The notes under the pieces were generated by a model. That model worked only from the letters and a program-made list of their open reading frames with translations, had not been told where the DNA came from and made no database searches. DNA of 64,000 bases from Sphingomonas endolithica (GTDB lineage Bacteria; Pseudomonadota; Alphaproteobacteria; Sphingomonadales; Sphingomonadaceae). Location: NCBI RefSeq assembly GCF_025231525.1, contig NZ_CP103057.1, forward strand, positions 434,001-498,000, given 5' to 3'. Both the position numbers and the translations under genes were made by a program. This document shows, one piece after another, positions 34,758 through 43,888 of the stretch (position 1 is its first letter; each line of letters begins with the position of its first letter).

Positions 34758-36200
34758 CTAATCGCTCTCTGCCCGGCGCGCGTCGATCTTGTCGCGCAGG
34801 CGGCGGAAATCGGCCAGCGCTGCCCCGGCCAGCGTGCGGCTGCCTTGGCCGGTCTCGATGCTCAGCGGGTTGACCGGTTGCCCGTCGATATGGACTTCAT
34901 AATGAAGATGCGGGCCGGTCGAGCGGCCGGTGGTGCCGACCTCGCCGATCTGCTGACCCTGCGTCACGCGAACGCCGGGAGCGATGCCCGGCCAGATGCG
35001 ATTCATGTGCAGGTACAACGTCTGCCAGCCATTATCATGGCGCAGCCGCACGAAATTGCCATTGGGGCCCTTGGGGCCGGCAAAATCGACCACGGCATCG
35101 CCGGAGGCGAAGATCGGCGTGCCCGTCGGGGCGGCGAAATCGGTGCCTTTGTGCATCTTGACGAAGCCGAGCACCGGATGTTCGCGAAAGCCGAACCCCG
35201 AGGAGATCCGCGCGCCATCGATCGGGGTGCGCATCAGCGTGCGCACCGTGCTGCGGCCATTGCTGTCATACCAGCCCGGCTGCTTGTCGCCCGCCTGCGT
35301 GAAGCGATACAGCGCGCGGGATTTGGCTGCGGTGTTGAGCGCAGCATAGACCAGCACCGGCAACCCGACCGGCTCGCCCGCCTGGTTGTAGCGCTGCTGG
35401 AACCCGGCCTCGAAGATGTCGCCCGGGGCAACTTCGCGCTGCATGTCGAAGTCGAAGACGAACGCATTGGCAAAGTCGCCGACCAGATTGTCGTTGATCC
35501 CGGCGGCCACCGCCGAACTGTAGAAGCTCTCCGCGTCCAGTTCGCCGCGCACGACCTGGAGCTTAGTCACGAGGTGCGCCGCCTGGCGCTGTTCGGCGAA
35601 GCTGCCATCGGCCGCGCGAACCAGCGTCACACCGCTGCCATCGTCGTGCGTCGCCTCCAGCCTGGCGAGCGTCGCGGCGCCGGCCGTGCCGACCATGTCG
35701 AAGATCAGGCGGATGTCGCCGGCGTTGGCCCCCAGCGCCGCCGCGGCGCGCGTGCCCGCACGCGTGGCGTCGTCGTTGGCAATGCCGGAGGCGCGCAGGC
35801 TGGGGACGATATCTGCCGCGCTCGACAGCATCAGGGTGCGCTCGCTCGCGGTCGCATTCTTGGTCTGCGTTTTGGGGAGTGCCTGGGGCACGACGGATAT
35901 GGATGTCCCCGCGGGGCGGGAGACGAAGGCCGCGATGCCGCCGAGCGCAAGAATCGCCAGCGATGCAGCACTCGCCAGTCCGGCACGAGCATGCGGCGAT
36001 GGCTTCGGCGGCAGTGAGCGCGCAGGTGGGGAAGGGGGTGCCGGCGGGGCCGGCGTTGGGCGCGAAGTCGGAGGCGGTGGCGGTGGAGACGTCACCCAGC
36101 TGCGCGGATCGAACGACAGCGAGTCGGCAACCGGCTCTTTGCCCGACACCGGCTTGTCCCATTGGCGGGGATCGAAGGACGGTTCCTCGCGCTGGTCCAA
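34758..36200 (-). CDS. Membrane-anchored M23 family metallopeptidase in the T6SS locus
   Basis: 480 residues from the TTG at 36200, which has AGGGGG five bases upstream. The frame stays open to 36392, but that would overlap tssK. After FDPRQW/FDPRSW repeats and a Pro-rich stretch there is one transmembrane helix (AGLASAASLAILALGGIAAF), so the bulk is periplasmic. A long middle domain resembling those of other cell-wall M23 enzymes precedes the catalytic domain, with H350 and D354 (MHKGTDF) and HLHY at 431-434. All zinc ligands are present. It probably cuts peptide cross-links in peptidoglycan. Divergent position from tssK suggests it opens the wall for the T6SS, but a general cell-wall role is possible. 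Confidence 0.85.
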   Translation of the reverse strand: MDQREEPSFDPRQWDKPVSGKEPVADSLSFDPRSWVTSPPPPPPTSRPTPAPPAPPSPPARSLPPKPSPHARAGLASAASLAILALGGIAAFVSRPAGTSISVVPQALPKTQTKNATASERTLMLSSAADIVPSLRASGIANDDATRAGTRAAAALGANAGDIRLIFDMVGTAGAATLARLEATHDDGSGVTLVRAADGSFAEQRQAAHLVTKLQVVRGELDAESFYSSAVAAGINDNLVGDFANAFVFDFDMQREVAPGDIFEAGFQQRYNQAGEPVGLPVLVYAALNTAAKSRALYRFTQAGDKQPGWYDSNGRSTVRTLMRTPIDGARISSGFGFREHPVLGFVKMHKGTDFAAPTGTPIFASGDAVVDFAGPKGPNGNFVRLRHDNGWQTLYLHMNRIWPGIAPGVRVTQGQQIGEVGTTGRSTGPHLHYEVHIDGQPVNPLSIETGQGSRTLAGAALADFRRLRDKIDARRAESD

Positions 36201-36247
36201 CTTTGCCCCCTGTCGCCGGTCGGTCGCTGATCCGAAGAGAAAGCTAT

Positions 36248-36276
36248 TGCCTGTTTGGCGAGCGGCGGCAATAACC
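36248..36276 (+). promoter_or_regulatory. Putative tssK promoter
   Basis: TTGCCT (36248-36253) and AATAAC (36271-36276) are 17 bp apart, with 4 of 6 consensus bases each, in the divergent gap 60 bp upstream of the tssK GTG. The match is weak and should be treated as a guess. Confidence 0.25.
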
Positions 36277-36335
36277 GGCGCCAAGCATGACGGGGCGCCG
36301 ATTGCCCCGGATCGCAAGGTGGCAGGGGCGAAACA

Positions 36336-37676
36336 GTGGCTGGCAAGAATCGTGTCGGCTGGCACGAAGGTATGTTCCTGCGACCGCAGCACTTCCAGGC
36401 GCAGGATCGATTCCTAGAGGAACAGATTCGCGCGCGAGTCGATGCCGTACGCCCCTGGCCCTGGGGCCTGACCGAATTGGTGATCGACGAGGATCTGGCG
36501 TCGCTGGGCAAGTTCGGCATTGTCCGCGCCGCGGGCGTGATGCCGGATGGCACGCCGTTCGCGATCCCTGGCGATCTCCCGCCGCCGCCACCGCTGGATG
36601 TGCCGGGCGATGCGCGCGATGCGGTCGTCTCGCTGACGTTGCCGGCGCAGCAGGCGGGCGCAGTGCAGTTTCGTGAGGCGGAGGGCGGCGCGCTGGAGGC
36701 GCGTTACCTGGTGTCCGAGTTCGAGGTCGCCGACGCCTTTTCGGACGATCGCACTTCGGAGCCGATCGAGTTCGGCTTGCCCAATCTGCGCTTCGGTGTG
36801 ACTCGCGATCAGGTTTACGGCCGGGTTACCCTGGGGCTGGCCCGGGTGCGCGAGATGCAGAACCGCCGGCTGATGTTCGACGATCGCTATATCCCGCCGA
36901 CGTTGGACGTCGCCGCCGCGGTGCGGCTGCGCGGCGCGCTCGCCGACATTTCGGGACGCGCCGAACAGCGCGCCGAGGAGCTGGCGCTGCGCGCGGTGGA
37001 GGCGACCGATGGCGGATCGGACACGTTCGTCAGCTTCCTGCTGCTCCAGGCGCTCAATCGCTGGCTGGCCGTGCTGCAGCATCTGCAGCATTTGCCGATG
37101 GTCCATCCCGAGCGGCTCTACGAAAATCTGATCGCAATGGCCGGCGAACTCGCCACGTTGATCCGCCCCGATCGGCGCCCGCCGCCATTGCCGCGCTACG
37201 ATCACGAAAACCCGCAGACCTGTTTCGAGCCGGTGATCGATTTGCTGCAATCGATGCTGTCGGCGATGTTCGATCGTTCGGCGGTGCAGCTGCCGCTCGA
37301 ACTGGCCGGGCCGGGGGCGTACGTTTCCAAGATTACCGATCACAATCTGTTCGTCACGGGCTACTTCTACCTGGCGGTGGCCGCCGCCGCGCCGATCGAG
37401 GAGATACGCGGGCTGTTTCCCTCGGTCGCCAAGATAGGAACGGTGCAGAAGATGCGGCAGATCGTCGATTCGGCGCTGCCGGGCGTACCACTGCGCCACA
37501 CGCCGACCCCGCCGCCGCAGCTGCGCGTGCTGCCGGGCTACGTCTATTTCGAGCTCGATCGCGGCGTGCCCGACTGGCGCGACTTTGCCAGCGCGCCCGC
37601 GCTCGGGCTGCATGTCGCGGGTGATTGGCCGCAGCTCAAGATGGAGTTGTGGTGCGTGAAGAAGGCCGGACGATGA
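36336..37676 (+). CDS. tssK: TssK baseplate adaptor (ImpJ/VasE)
   Basis: 446 residues, GTG start. The N-terminal signature VGWHEGMFLRPQHFQAQDRF is diagnostic. Other family blocks are RLMFDDRYIPP, the helical FLLLQALNRWLAVLQHLQHL, YENLIAMAGELATL and the C-terminal LPGYVYFELDRG. TssK trimers link the baseplate wedges to the membrane complex through TssL and TssM, whose genes follow. The stop overlaps the tssL ATG by 4 bases. Confidence 0.96.
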   Translation: MAGKNRVGWHEGMFLRPQHFQAQDRFLEEQIRARVDAVRPWPWGLTELVIDEDLASLGKFGIVRAAGVMPDGTPFAIPGDLPPPPPLDVPGDARDAVVSLTLPAQQAGAVQFREAEGGALEARYLVSEFEVADAFSDDRTSEPIEFGLPNLRFGVTRDQVYGRVTLGLARVREMQNRRLMFDDRYIPPTLDVAAAVRLRGALADISGRAEQRAEELALRAVEATDGGSDTFVSFLLLQALNRWLAVLQHLQHLPMVHPERLYENLIAMAGELATLIRPDRRPPPLPRYDHENPQTCFEPVIDLLQSMLSAMFDRSAVQLPLELAGPGAYVSKITDHNLFVTGYFYLAVAAAAPIEEIRGLFPSVAKIGTVQKMRQIVDSALPGVPLRHTPTPPPQLRVLPGYVYFELDRGVPDWRDFASAPALGLHVAGDWPQLKMELWCVKKAGR

Positions 37677-39094
37677 GCGGAGACGACGGTCAGGGCAACG
37701 GCAAGACCGTCTTCCGCCCGTCGCCGTTGCAGGGGCTGCGCCAGAATGAGGGCGTAGCGCCGCCGCCGGCATCGCCCTTCGCCCCCGCCGCGCCGGGCTA
37801 TGCGGCAGATCCCGGCTATGGCGCACCGCCGCCGTTATCGCGCGCTGGCCTTGGCCCGCAGGGTGGCGGGCTTGCCCCGTCGCGGCTGGCCGAGGACGAC
37901 GTGCCGTTGCCGGCGACGCCGCGCACGGTACGCAACGTCATGCTGGCAGAGGCCGAACCAGTGCTGGCCTTGGTCGCTGGGGTGCGCAGCGGGCGCGTGC
38001 GGCTCGCCATGCCGGAAATTCACCGCCAGGCCAGCCAGGCAATCGCGCGGTTCGAGCAGGCGATCGCGCCGCATTATTCCGAGGAACAGCGCCAGCGGGC
38101 CAAATATGCCGTGTGCGCGACGACCGACGATGTCGCGCAGAACCTGCCCGGGATCGGCACCGACGGCGCGGAATGGGCACGGCGATCGATGGTCGTGCAA
38201 TTCTTTCAGGAGAATATCGGCGGCGATCGTTTCTGGCAGCTGGTCGACGACATGCTGCGCACGCCGAACGACAATGCCGACCTGATCGAATTGTATCACG
38301 CGTGTCTGGCCGCCGGGTTCGAGGGGCGGTTTCGCGTCATGCCTGACGGGCGGCGGCGGTTGCACGAGATCATGACGCGGCTGCAGGGCGCGTTGCCGCA
38401 TGTCCGCTCGCTCTCGGCGACCGAGCTGTCACCGCGCTGGAAGGGCGAGAATGCGCCGCTCGGGCGGATGAGCTTCTGGGGGATCATCGCGCTGGTCGCG
38501 GCAATCGCCGCCGGCATCTTGCTGCTCGCCTTCATCGTCTTCAAGCTGTTGCTGATGTCGAATGCCGATGCGCCGTCGGAACGGCTGGCGGCGATCCGCC
38601 CATCGGAGCGGCTGACGCTATCGCGGCCCGGCGGCGGGATCGCGCAGGCCGACAGCGCGCAGGCGAGCAAGCTCAAGCGCTTCCTCGAACCGGAAATCCG
38701 CGAAGGGCTGGTGACGGTTGAGGAGGATGCGCAGACGGTGCGCGTGCGCACCACCGTGGGGCAATTGTTCCGCTCCGGCTCGGACGTGCTGGAGGCCGGG
38801 CGAGAGCCGCTGTTCCACCGCATCGGCCGGGCGATCGAGGAGGAAAAGGGCAGCGTGACGATCGAAGGCCATGCCGACAGCGACCGCGTCGCGTCGCTGC
38901 AATTCCCCGACAATATGGCGCTCTCGCAGGCGCGCGCGGAGACGGTCGGCAAATTGGTTCGCACCGATCTCAGCGATCCCGCGCGGGTGACGACGAAGGG
39001 ACTGGGCGAGACCGTGCCGATCGCCTCCAACGACAATGCGGCCGGCAAGTCCCAGAACCGACGCGTCGAAATCATCGTGCCACGGCGGTATTGA
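37673..39094 (+). CDS. tssL: TssL with C-terminal OmpA domain (DotU/IcmH type)
   Basis: 473 residues. Residues 1-80 are a Pro/Gly-rich cytoplasmic head. The DotU domain follows: FEQAIAPHYSEEQRQRAKYA, TDDVAQNL, WARRSMVVQFFQENIGGDRF and LIELYHACLAAGFEGRFRV. One transmembrane helix lies at about 266-295 (WGIIALVAAIAAGILLL...). The periplasmic part ends in an OmpA domain (IEGHADSD, NMALSQARAETVGKLV, SQNRRVE) that can bind peptidoglycan. This is the evolved form of TssL, in which the wall anchor is built in. Coupled by ATGA to tssK. Confidence 0.95.
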   Translation: MSGDDGQGNGKTVFRPSPLQGLRQNEGVAPPPASPFAPAAPGYAADPGYGAPPPLSRAGLGPQGGGLAPSRLAEDDVPLPATPRTVRNVMLAEAEPVLALVAGVRSGRVRLAMPEIHRQASQAIARFEQAIAPHYSEEQRQRAKYAVCATTDDVAQNLPGIGTDGAEWARRSMVVQFFQENIGGDRFWQLVDDMLRTPNDNADLIELYHACLAAGFEGRFRVMPDGRRRLHEIMTRLQGALPHVRSLSATELSPRWKGENAPLGRMSFWGIIALVAAIAAGILLLAFIVFKLLLMSNADAPSERLAAIRPSERLTLSRPGGGIAQADSAQASKLKRFLEPEIREGLVTVEEDAQTVRVRTTVGQLFRSGSDVLEAGREPLFHRIGRAIEEEKGSVTIEGHADSDRVASLQFPDNMALSQARAETVGKLVRTDLSDPARVTTKGLGETVPIASNDNAAGKSQNRRVEIIVPRRY

Positions 39095-39096
39095 GC

Positions 39097-42000
39097 ATGC
39101 GGTGGGCGATCCAGCGTTTCTTCGGCAGGGTCTTCAAGGTCCTGTTCGGCAATTGGTGGGTGGTCACGATCACCTGCACGATCCTGCTCGCGGCGCTGCT
39201 TGCGTTGGGGCTGCCCTTGTTCGTCGGCTGGATGCGGCCGGTATGGGTGCGGGTGGCGTTTGCGCTCGGCGTGGTCGCGCTCTGGCTGCTCGCGGTCTAT
39301 CTGCGCCTGCGCAAGAGGCGGCGTGCCGCCAATGCGATCGCGGCGGAACTGGCCGGACCGAATGCGGCCGATGCCGAGAGCCGCGCGCTCGGGCAGCGGA
39401 TGGGCGAGGCGCTGGCCAAGCTGAAGGGCGCGGCGGGCAAGAAGCGCGATTATCTGTATACCCGGCCCTGGTACATGATCATCGGGCCGCCGGGAGCGGG
39501 CAAGACCACGGCCTTGCTCAATTCGGGCCTGCGCTTCCCGTTTGTCGAGCAGGCGGTGAGCGGCGTCGGCGGCACGCGCAGCCTGGATTTCTGGTTCGCC
39601 GACGAAGCGGTGCTGGTCGATACCGCCGGGCGCTACACGACGCAGGATTCGGATCATACGATCGATGCTGCCGGGTGGAACGCGTTCCTCGGTCTGCTCA
39701 AGCGGCATCGGCCACTGCAGCCGATCAACGGGATCATGGTCGCGATCGGCGTCGATGAACTGATCCGCAGCGATTGCGCCAAGATCGACGCCCACGCCCG
39801 CGCGGTGCGCCGCCGGCTGGTCGAACTGCGCCGTACGCTGGAAGTCGCGGCGCCGGTCTATGTCGTGCTGACCAAGGCCGATCTGCTCGCCGGGATGACC
39901 GAATATTTCGATGATCTCGATGTCGAGGGGCGGCGCGCGGTGCTGGGCAGCACGCTGACCTTCGCCGACGGCAAGGCCAATGCCGACACCCTCGCGCGCG
40001 CGTTCGACGAAATGGCGCAGGCGATCGCCGACCGCCAGGCCAAGCGTCTTTACGACGAAGTTGACCCCCGCCGCCGCGCCCTGATGCTGGGGCTGCCGGC
40101 GCAGCTGCGCTCGTTGCGGGCGCGGCTGATGCGCTTCCTCGACGGGGCGTTTGTCGCCGGGGACGAGCCGGGCGGCGTGCTGCGAGGCTTCTACCTGACC
40201 AGCGGCATGCAGGAAGGCACGCCGCTCGATCGCATCATGGCCGGCATGGCCGAGGTCTACGACCAGCCGGTGCAGAGCGCCCCCGGCGGCTCGAGCGGCC
40301 GGGCCTATTTTCTCAACCGCCTGCTCGGCGAGGTGATGTTCCCCGAAGCTGGCCTCGTCACCACCGACCCCGGCGCCAAGGCGCGACTGCGCGGGCGGTT
40401 GATCGGCGCGATCAGCGCGATCGGCATCGTCGGCGCGCTGCTGCTGACCGCCTGGGGCGTGAGCTATGCGCAGAACCGCAGCTTCCAGGACGATCTGGCG
40501 CGCCAGACCGCGGCGGCCGAAGCGCAGTTCCGCGAGGCCGGCGTCGATCTGCGCCAAGTGCGCGACGGCGATGCGGACCTGCGCGCCGCGCTGCCAGGCC
40601 TGAACGCGCTGCGTGCGCTCCCCCGCGGGTTCGCCGCGCGCACCTCGGGCGGGCCGCCGCTCGCCATGACCTTCGGCCTGTACCAGTCCGGCCTCAGCCG
40701 CGAGGCGGAGGAGACGTACCGCGATGCGCTGCGCCGCGTGCTGCTGCCGCGGCTGCTGCTGCGGTTGGAGACGGCAATGAAGGCCGATGGCGGCGATCCG
40801 ATGCGCCTGTACGAGCCGCTCAAAGTCTATCTCATGCTCGGTCAGCAAGGCCCGCTCGATGCCAGGACGGTGCGCGCCTGGGTGACCAACGACTGGGCGA
40901 CCGAGGTCTTCCCCGGCGCCGACAGCCAGGGCGAGCGCGGCCAGCTCGCGCAGCATCTCGATGCCCTGCTCGGCGATACCGACATGGCCAGCGTCTGGCC
41001 GAACCGCAAACCGCCGCTCGACGGCCCGCTGGTGGTGCAGGCGCGCGCCGCAGTGCAGACGCTGTCGCTGGCCGATCGCGCCTATGCCGTGCTGCGCCAG
41101 AAGGCGGCGAGCGCGGGCGCACCGTGGGAAGTGGCCAATATCCTGTCGCAGGGCGATGCTTTGGCCTTCGCCAATCCCAAGCAGGTGTTGTCGACGCGGA
41201 TCCCGTATTTCTTCACCCGCGACGGGTACGAGCGCGCGTATATGGTCGGGCTGGCGACGGTGCAGCAGGATCTCAAGCGCGATCTGTGGGTGCTGGGCGG
41301 CGACGCCGATACCGGCAGCGTGCGCGAGGAGATGAGCAATGTCCGCCCCGGCGTCGCCGGGCTGTATGCCAAGGATTATATCGCGGCATGGGAAGGCGTG
41401 CTGAAATCGCTCCAGCCGGGGCCGTATTTCCGCGATCCCGTGGCGTTCGGCGCGTTCACTAAGAGCCCGTCGCCGCTGAAACGCGTGCTGCTCGAACTGC
41501 GCAAGAACACGCTGTTCGAGGGTGGCGCGAAGGCCGGCGTCGCGCGCGCCACGCGCTATGCCTTGAACCGCTCACGGGTCGGGCGGTTCGCGCAAGAAGC
41601 GGGGCGTGATCGCGCCGCCGGGATCGACGCCGGCGAGGAGATCAGCGCCTATTTCCAGCCGTTGCAGGAATATGCCGGCGATGGCCGCGGCTCGGCGCCG
41701 GTCGATGAGTTCGTCGCCGCGCTCAAATCGGCGGGCCAAGCGGTGATGGCGGCGCAATCGGTCGGCGGCGGCGGCGGGGCCGACGCGACCCAGGCGCAGA
41801 TGGCCACCGCCATGGCCTCGGTGCGGGCGGCGGCGGCCGGCGCGCCACCGCAACTGCAGGATTTCGTTGCCGCGACCACCGGCGGCGGCGCCTCGGCGCA
41901 GGTCGGCGCAGCGACCGGCGCGGTGTCCGATGCCTATGCGCAAAGCGTCCTCCCAGTATGCCGGGAGGTTGCCCAGGAGCACTACCCTTTCTTCGGTGCC

Positions 42001-42633
42001 GCCCCGGCGGACGCAGCCATGGTTGACGTGCTGCGCGTCTTCGGGATGGGCGGCGTGATCGATGGCTTTGCGCAGACTCGGTTGAAGCCGCTGCTCGAGA
42101 CGCGCGGGCCGGTGTGGCGCTGGCGCAGCGACGATCCGATCGCCGCGGCGCTCAACCCGTCGAGCCCGGAGGCGTTCGCCAAGGCCGGAGAATTGCGCGA
42201 TCTGCTCGCCGGGGGGCTGCCGATCAAGGTGTCGGTGGCGACCTGGGGCAACGATGTCGGCATGGTCGAGGTGGCGAGTGGGGGCACGCGCTATCGCTTC
42301 ACGCCGGCGGCCAATGGCGCCAAGCCGTTGCTGTGGTCGGCGAGCGGCGGGCTCCCGGAGGCTTCCGTCGTGCTCTATCGACCCGGGCCGGCAGCGGCGG
42401 CGGGCGGCGAGCCGGCGCCGGGGGCCGAGATCGCGCGGTTCGAGGCGGAGGGCCCCTGGGCGGTGTTCCGGCTGATGGACAAGGCGGTGAAGCAGAATGC
42501 GGGACCGCAGGCGATGAAGGCGAGCTTCGGCACCGGCAGCGGCGGCGCGACTTTGCTGATCGGGCTGCCGAGCGAGCGCAATCCGTTCAGCCGCGGCGGT
42601 TTATGGTCGTTCCGCTGCCCGAGCGCGCTGTGA
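39097..42633 (+). CDS. tssM: TssM (IcmF/ImpL) membrane-complex protein
   Basis: 1178 residues from the ATG at 39097; a TTG at 39091 overlapping the tssL stop is possible but sits too close to the GGCGG ribosome site. Two N-terminal membrane helices come first, then a cytoplasmic NTPase-like domain with Walker A GPPGAGKT at 130-137 and LVDTAGRY, a third helix near 433-455 (AIGIVGALLLTAWGV), and a long periplasmic region that reaches the outer membrane. The conserved YFLNRLLGEVMFPEAGL precedes the third helix. Length is normal for IcmF proteins. Confidence 0.95.
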   Translation: MRWAIQRFFGRVFKVLFGNWWVVTITCTILLAALLALGLPLFVGWMRPVWVRVAFALGVVALWLLAVYLRLRKRRRAANAIAAELAGPNAADAESRALGQRMGEALAKLKGAAGKKRDYLYTRPWYMIIGPPGAGKTTALLNSGLRFPFVEQAVSGVGGTRSLDFWFADEAVLVDTAGRYTTQDSDHTIDAAGWNAFLGLLKRHRPLQPINGIMVAIGVDELIRSDCAKIDAHARAVRRRLVELRRTLEVAAPVYVVLTKADLLAGMTEYFDDLDVEGRRAVLGSTLTFADGKANADTLARAFDEMAQAIADRQAKRLYDEVDPRRRALMLGLPAQLRSLRARLMRFLDGAFVAGDEPGGVLRGFYLTSGMQEGTPLDRIMAGMAEVYDQPVQSAPGGSSGRAYFLNRLLGEVMFPEAGLVTTDPGAKARLRGRLIGAISAIGIVGALLLTAWGVSYAQNRSFQDDLARQTAAAEAQFREAGVDLRQVRDGDADLRAALPGLNALRALPRGFAARTSGGPPLAMTFGLYQSGLSREAEETYRDALRRVLLPRLLLRLETAMKADGGDPMRLYEPLKVYLMLGQQGPLDARTVRAWVTNDWATEVFPGADSQGERGQLAQHLDALLGDTDMASVWPNRKPPLDGPLVVQARAAVQTLSLADRAYAVLRQKAASAGAPWEVANILSQGDALAFANPKQVLSTRIPYFFTRDGYERAYMVGLATVQQDLKRDLWVLGGDADTGSVREEMSNVRPGVAGLYAKDYIAAWEGVLKSLQPGPYFRDPVAFGAFTKSPSPLKRVLLELRKNTLFEGGAKAGVARATRYALNRSRVGRFAQEAGRDRAAGIDAGEEISAYFQPLQEYAGDGRGSAPVDEFVAALKSAGQAVMAAQSVGGGGGADATQAQMATAMASVRAAAAGAPPQLQDFVAATTGGGASAQVGAATGAVSDAYAQSVLPVCREVAQEHYPFFGAAPADAAMVDVLRVFGMGGVIDGFAQTRLKPLLETRGPVWRWRSDDPIAAALNPSSPEAFAKAGELRDLLAGGLPIKVSVATWGNDVGMVEVASGGTRYRFTPAANGAKPLLWSASGGLPEASVVLYRPGPAAAAGGEPAPGAEIARFEAEGPWAVFRLMDKAVKQNAGPQAMKASFGTGSGGATLLIGLPSERNPFSRGGLWSFRCPSAL

Positions 42634-43130
42634 GCGGCGTGCTGCTATTCGGCAAGCTGCCGGCGCATGGCGATTTCGTGTCGCGCGGCTGGGCGCCCGA
42701 CGAGCGCGATGCGCTCGACAGCTGGCTGTCGGCCTCTTTGGTCGCGGCAAAAGAAAGCGCCGGGGAAGCTTTCGACGAGCGCTACGAAAATGCGCCGCCT
42801 TGGCGCTTCGTCACCTCGACGATGGCGGGCGCGCTGGCACCGTCGCAGGACGCCGCCGGCCGACGTTTCCCGCTGCTGCTTGCGGTGGGCGGCGGTGGCG
42901 AGGACGCGGCCGAGGCGTGCGAAACGTTGCTGTACGAGGCGATCGGCGGCGGCTGGACCGCCGATCAACTAGTCGATCGCGCTGCGGTGCTAGCCGACAC
43001 GACGGAAGACCAGGGCGAATCACGCTGGTGGACCCTGGGCGGCGAAGGCTTTGCCGCCGCCACGCTCTCCCGCGAACGCCCCGACGATCTGATCGCGACG
43101 ATGCTGCGTGGCGCGGAGACCGTGTCGTGA
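42630..43130 (+). CDS. tagF: TagF (ImpM), T6SS post-translational regulator
   Basis: 166 residues from the GTG that overlaps the tssM stop; an ATG at 42603 is in frame but would add residues before the usual family start. The opening VLLFGKLPAHGDFVSRGW is the TagF/SciT signature, followed by PPWRFVTSTMAGAL and RRFPLLLAVGG. In Pseudomonas aeruginosa TagF represses T6SS independently of the kinase, probably by binding Fha. It is placed between tssM and the phosphatase gene, as in imp-type loci. Confidence 0.9.
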   Translation: MSGVLLFGKLPAHGDFVSRGWAPDERDALDSWLSASLVAAKESAGEAFDERYENAPPWRFVTSTMAGALAPSQDAAGRRFPLLLAVGGGGEDAAEACETLLYEAIGGGWTADQLVDRAAVLADTTEDQGESRWWTLGGEGFAAATLSRERPDDLIATMLRGAETVS

Positions 43131-43888
43131 ACGCGCCGCTGCGCATCGAGGCAGTGGTCGCGACGCATGTCGGGATGGTGCGCGAGGCCAATGAGGATAG
43201 CTATTGCACGCGTGCCGCGGACGGCCTGTGGGCGGTGGCCGACGGAATGGGCGGGCATGCGCATGGCGATTGGGCGTCGCGCACCTTAGCCGATGTACTT
43301 GCCGGGGCCGAGCTGCCCGCCGGGTTCAACGAGGCATGTCACGTGATCGCCGGTGCGATCCATGCCGGCAATGCGCGCATCTGGCAGGAAGCGCAGGCGC
43401 GCGGGCAGCAGATGGGCTCGACCGTCGCGGCCCTGTTCATCCGCGATCGCCGTTTCGGCGTGTTGTGGGTCGGGGACAGCCGGATCTATCTGTTCCGCGA
43501 TTCCCGTCTGCACCAGCTGACGCGCGATCATACGCAGGTGCAGGAAATGGTCGATCGCGGGCTGCTCCAGCCGCACGAGGCGGCGTCGCATCCGCGCGGC
43601 CATGTGCTCGCGCGCGCGGTTGGCGTGCAGGGCGTACTCGAAGTCGACGTCGTCGTCGATACGGTCGAGCCGGGCGACGTGTTCCTGTTGTGCAGCGACG
43701 GACTGACCGGGCAGGTGCCCGACGCCGAGCTGGCCGAACTGCTGGCGCACGGCGACAAGCAGGCGACGCTCGACCAGTTGATCGCGCTGACGCTGGAGCG
43801 CGGCGCGCCGGACAATGTCACGGCGTTGGTGGTCGGCGTGCAGGAAGCGACCCTGTTGACCTTCGCGCTGCCGGGCGCCTTCTCGTGA
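43127..43888 (+). CDS. pppA: PP2C-family Ser/Thr phosphatase (PppA/ImpN role in T6SS)
   Basis: 253 residues; the GTG start overlaps the tagF stop (GTGA). Metal-binding PP2C motifs are complete: VREANEDSYC, WAVADGMGGHAHG, GSTVAALFI, VGDSRIYLFR, LCSDGLTG and APDNVTALVV. It should remove phosphate from TagH and so switch the T6SS off, countering the kinase encoded next. It is cytosolic, with no membrane segment. The gene name follows the T6SS role inferred from context. Confidence 0.92.
   Translation: MNAPLRIEAVVATHVGMVREANEDSYCTRAADGLWAVADGMGGHAHGDWASRTLADVLAGAELPAGFNEACHVIAGAIHAGNARIWQEAQARGQQMGSTVAALFIRDRRFGVLWVGDSRIYLFRDSRLHQLTRDHTQVQEMVDRGLLQPHEAASHPRGHVLARAVGVQGVLEVDVVVDTVEPGDVFLLCSDGLTGQVPDAELAELLAHGDKQATLDQLIALTLERGAPDNVTALVVGVQEATLLTFALPGAFS

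Noticed and set aside
36201..36392. Upstream extension of the M23 peptidase frame
   Set aside because: It would cross the promoter and start of tssK. The TTG at 36200 has a good AGGGGG site, and the extra residues show no signal peptide.
38296..40956. 886-codon frame antisense to tssL and tssM
   Set aside because: Same GC-skew artefact; the sense frame is fully explained by TssL and TssM.
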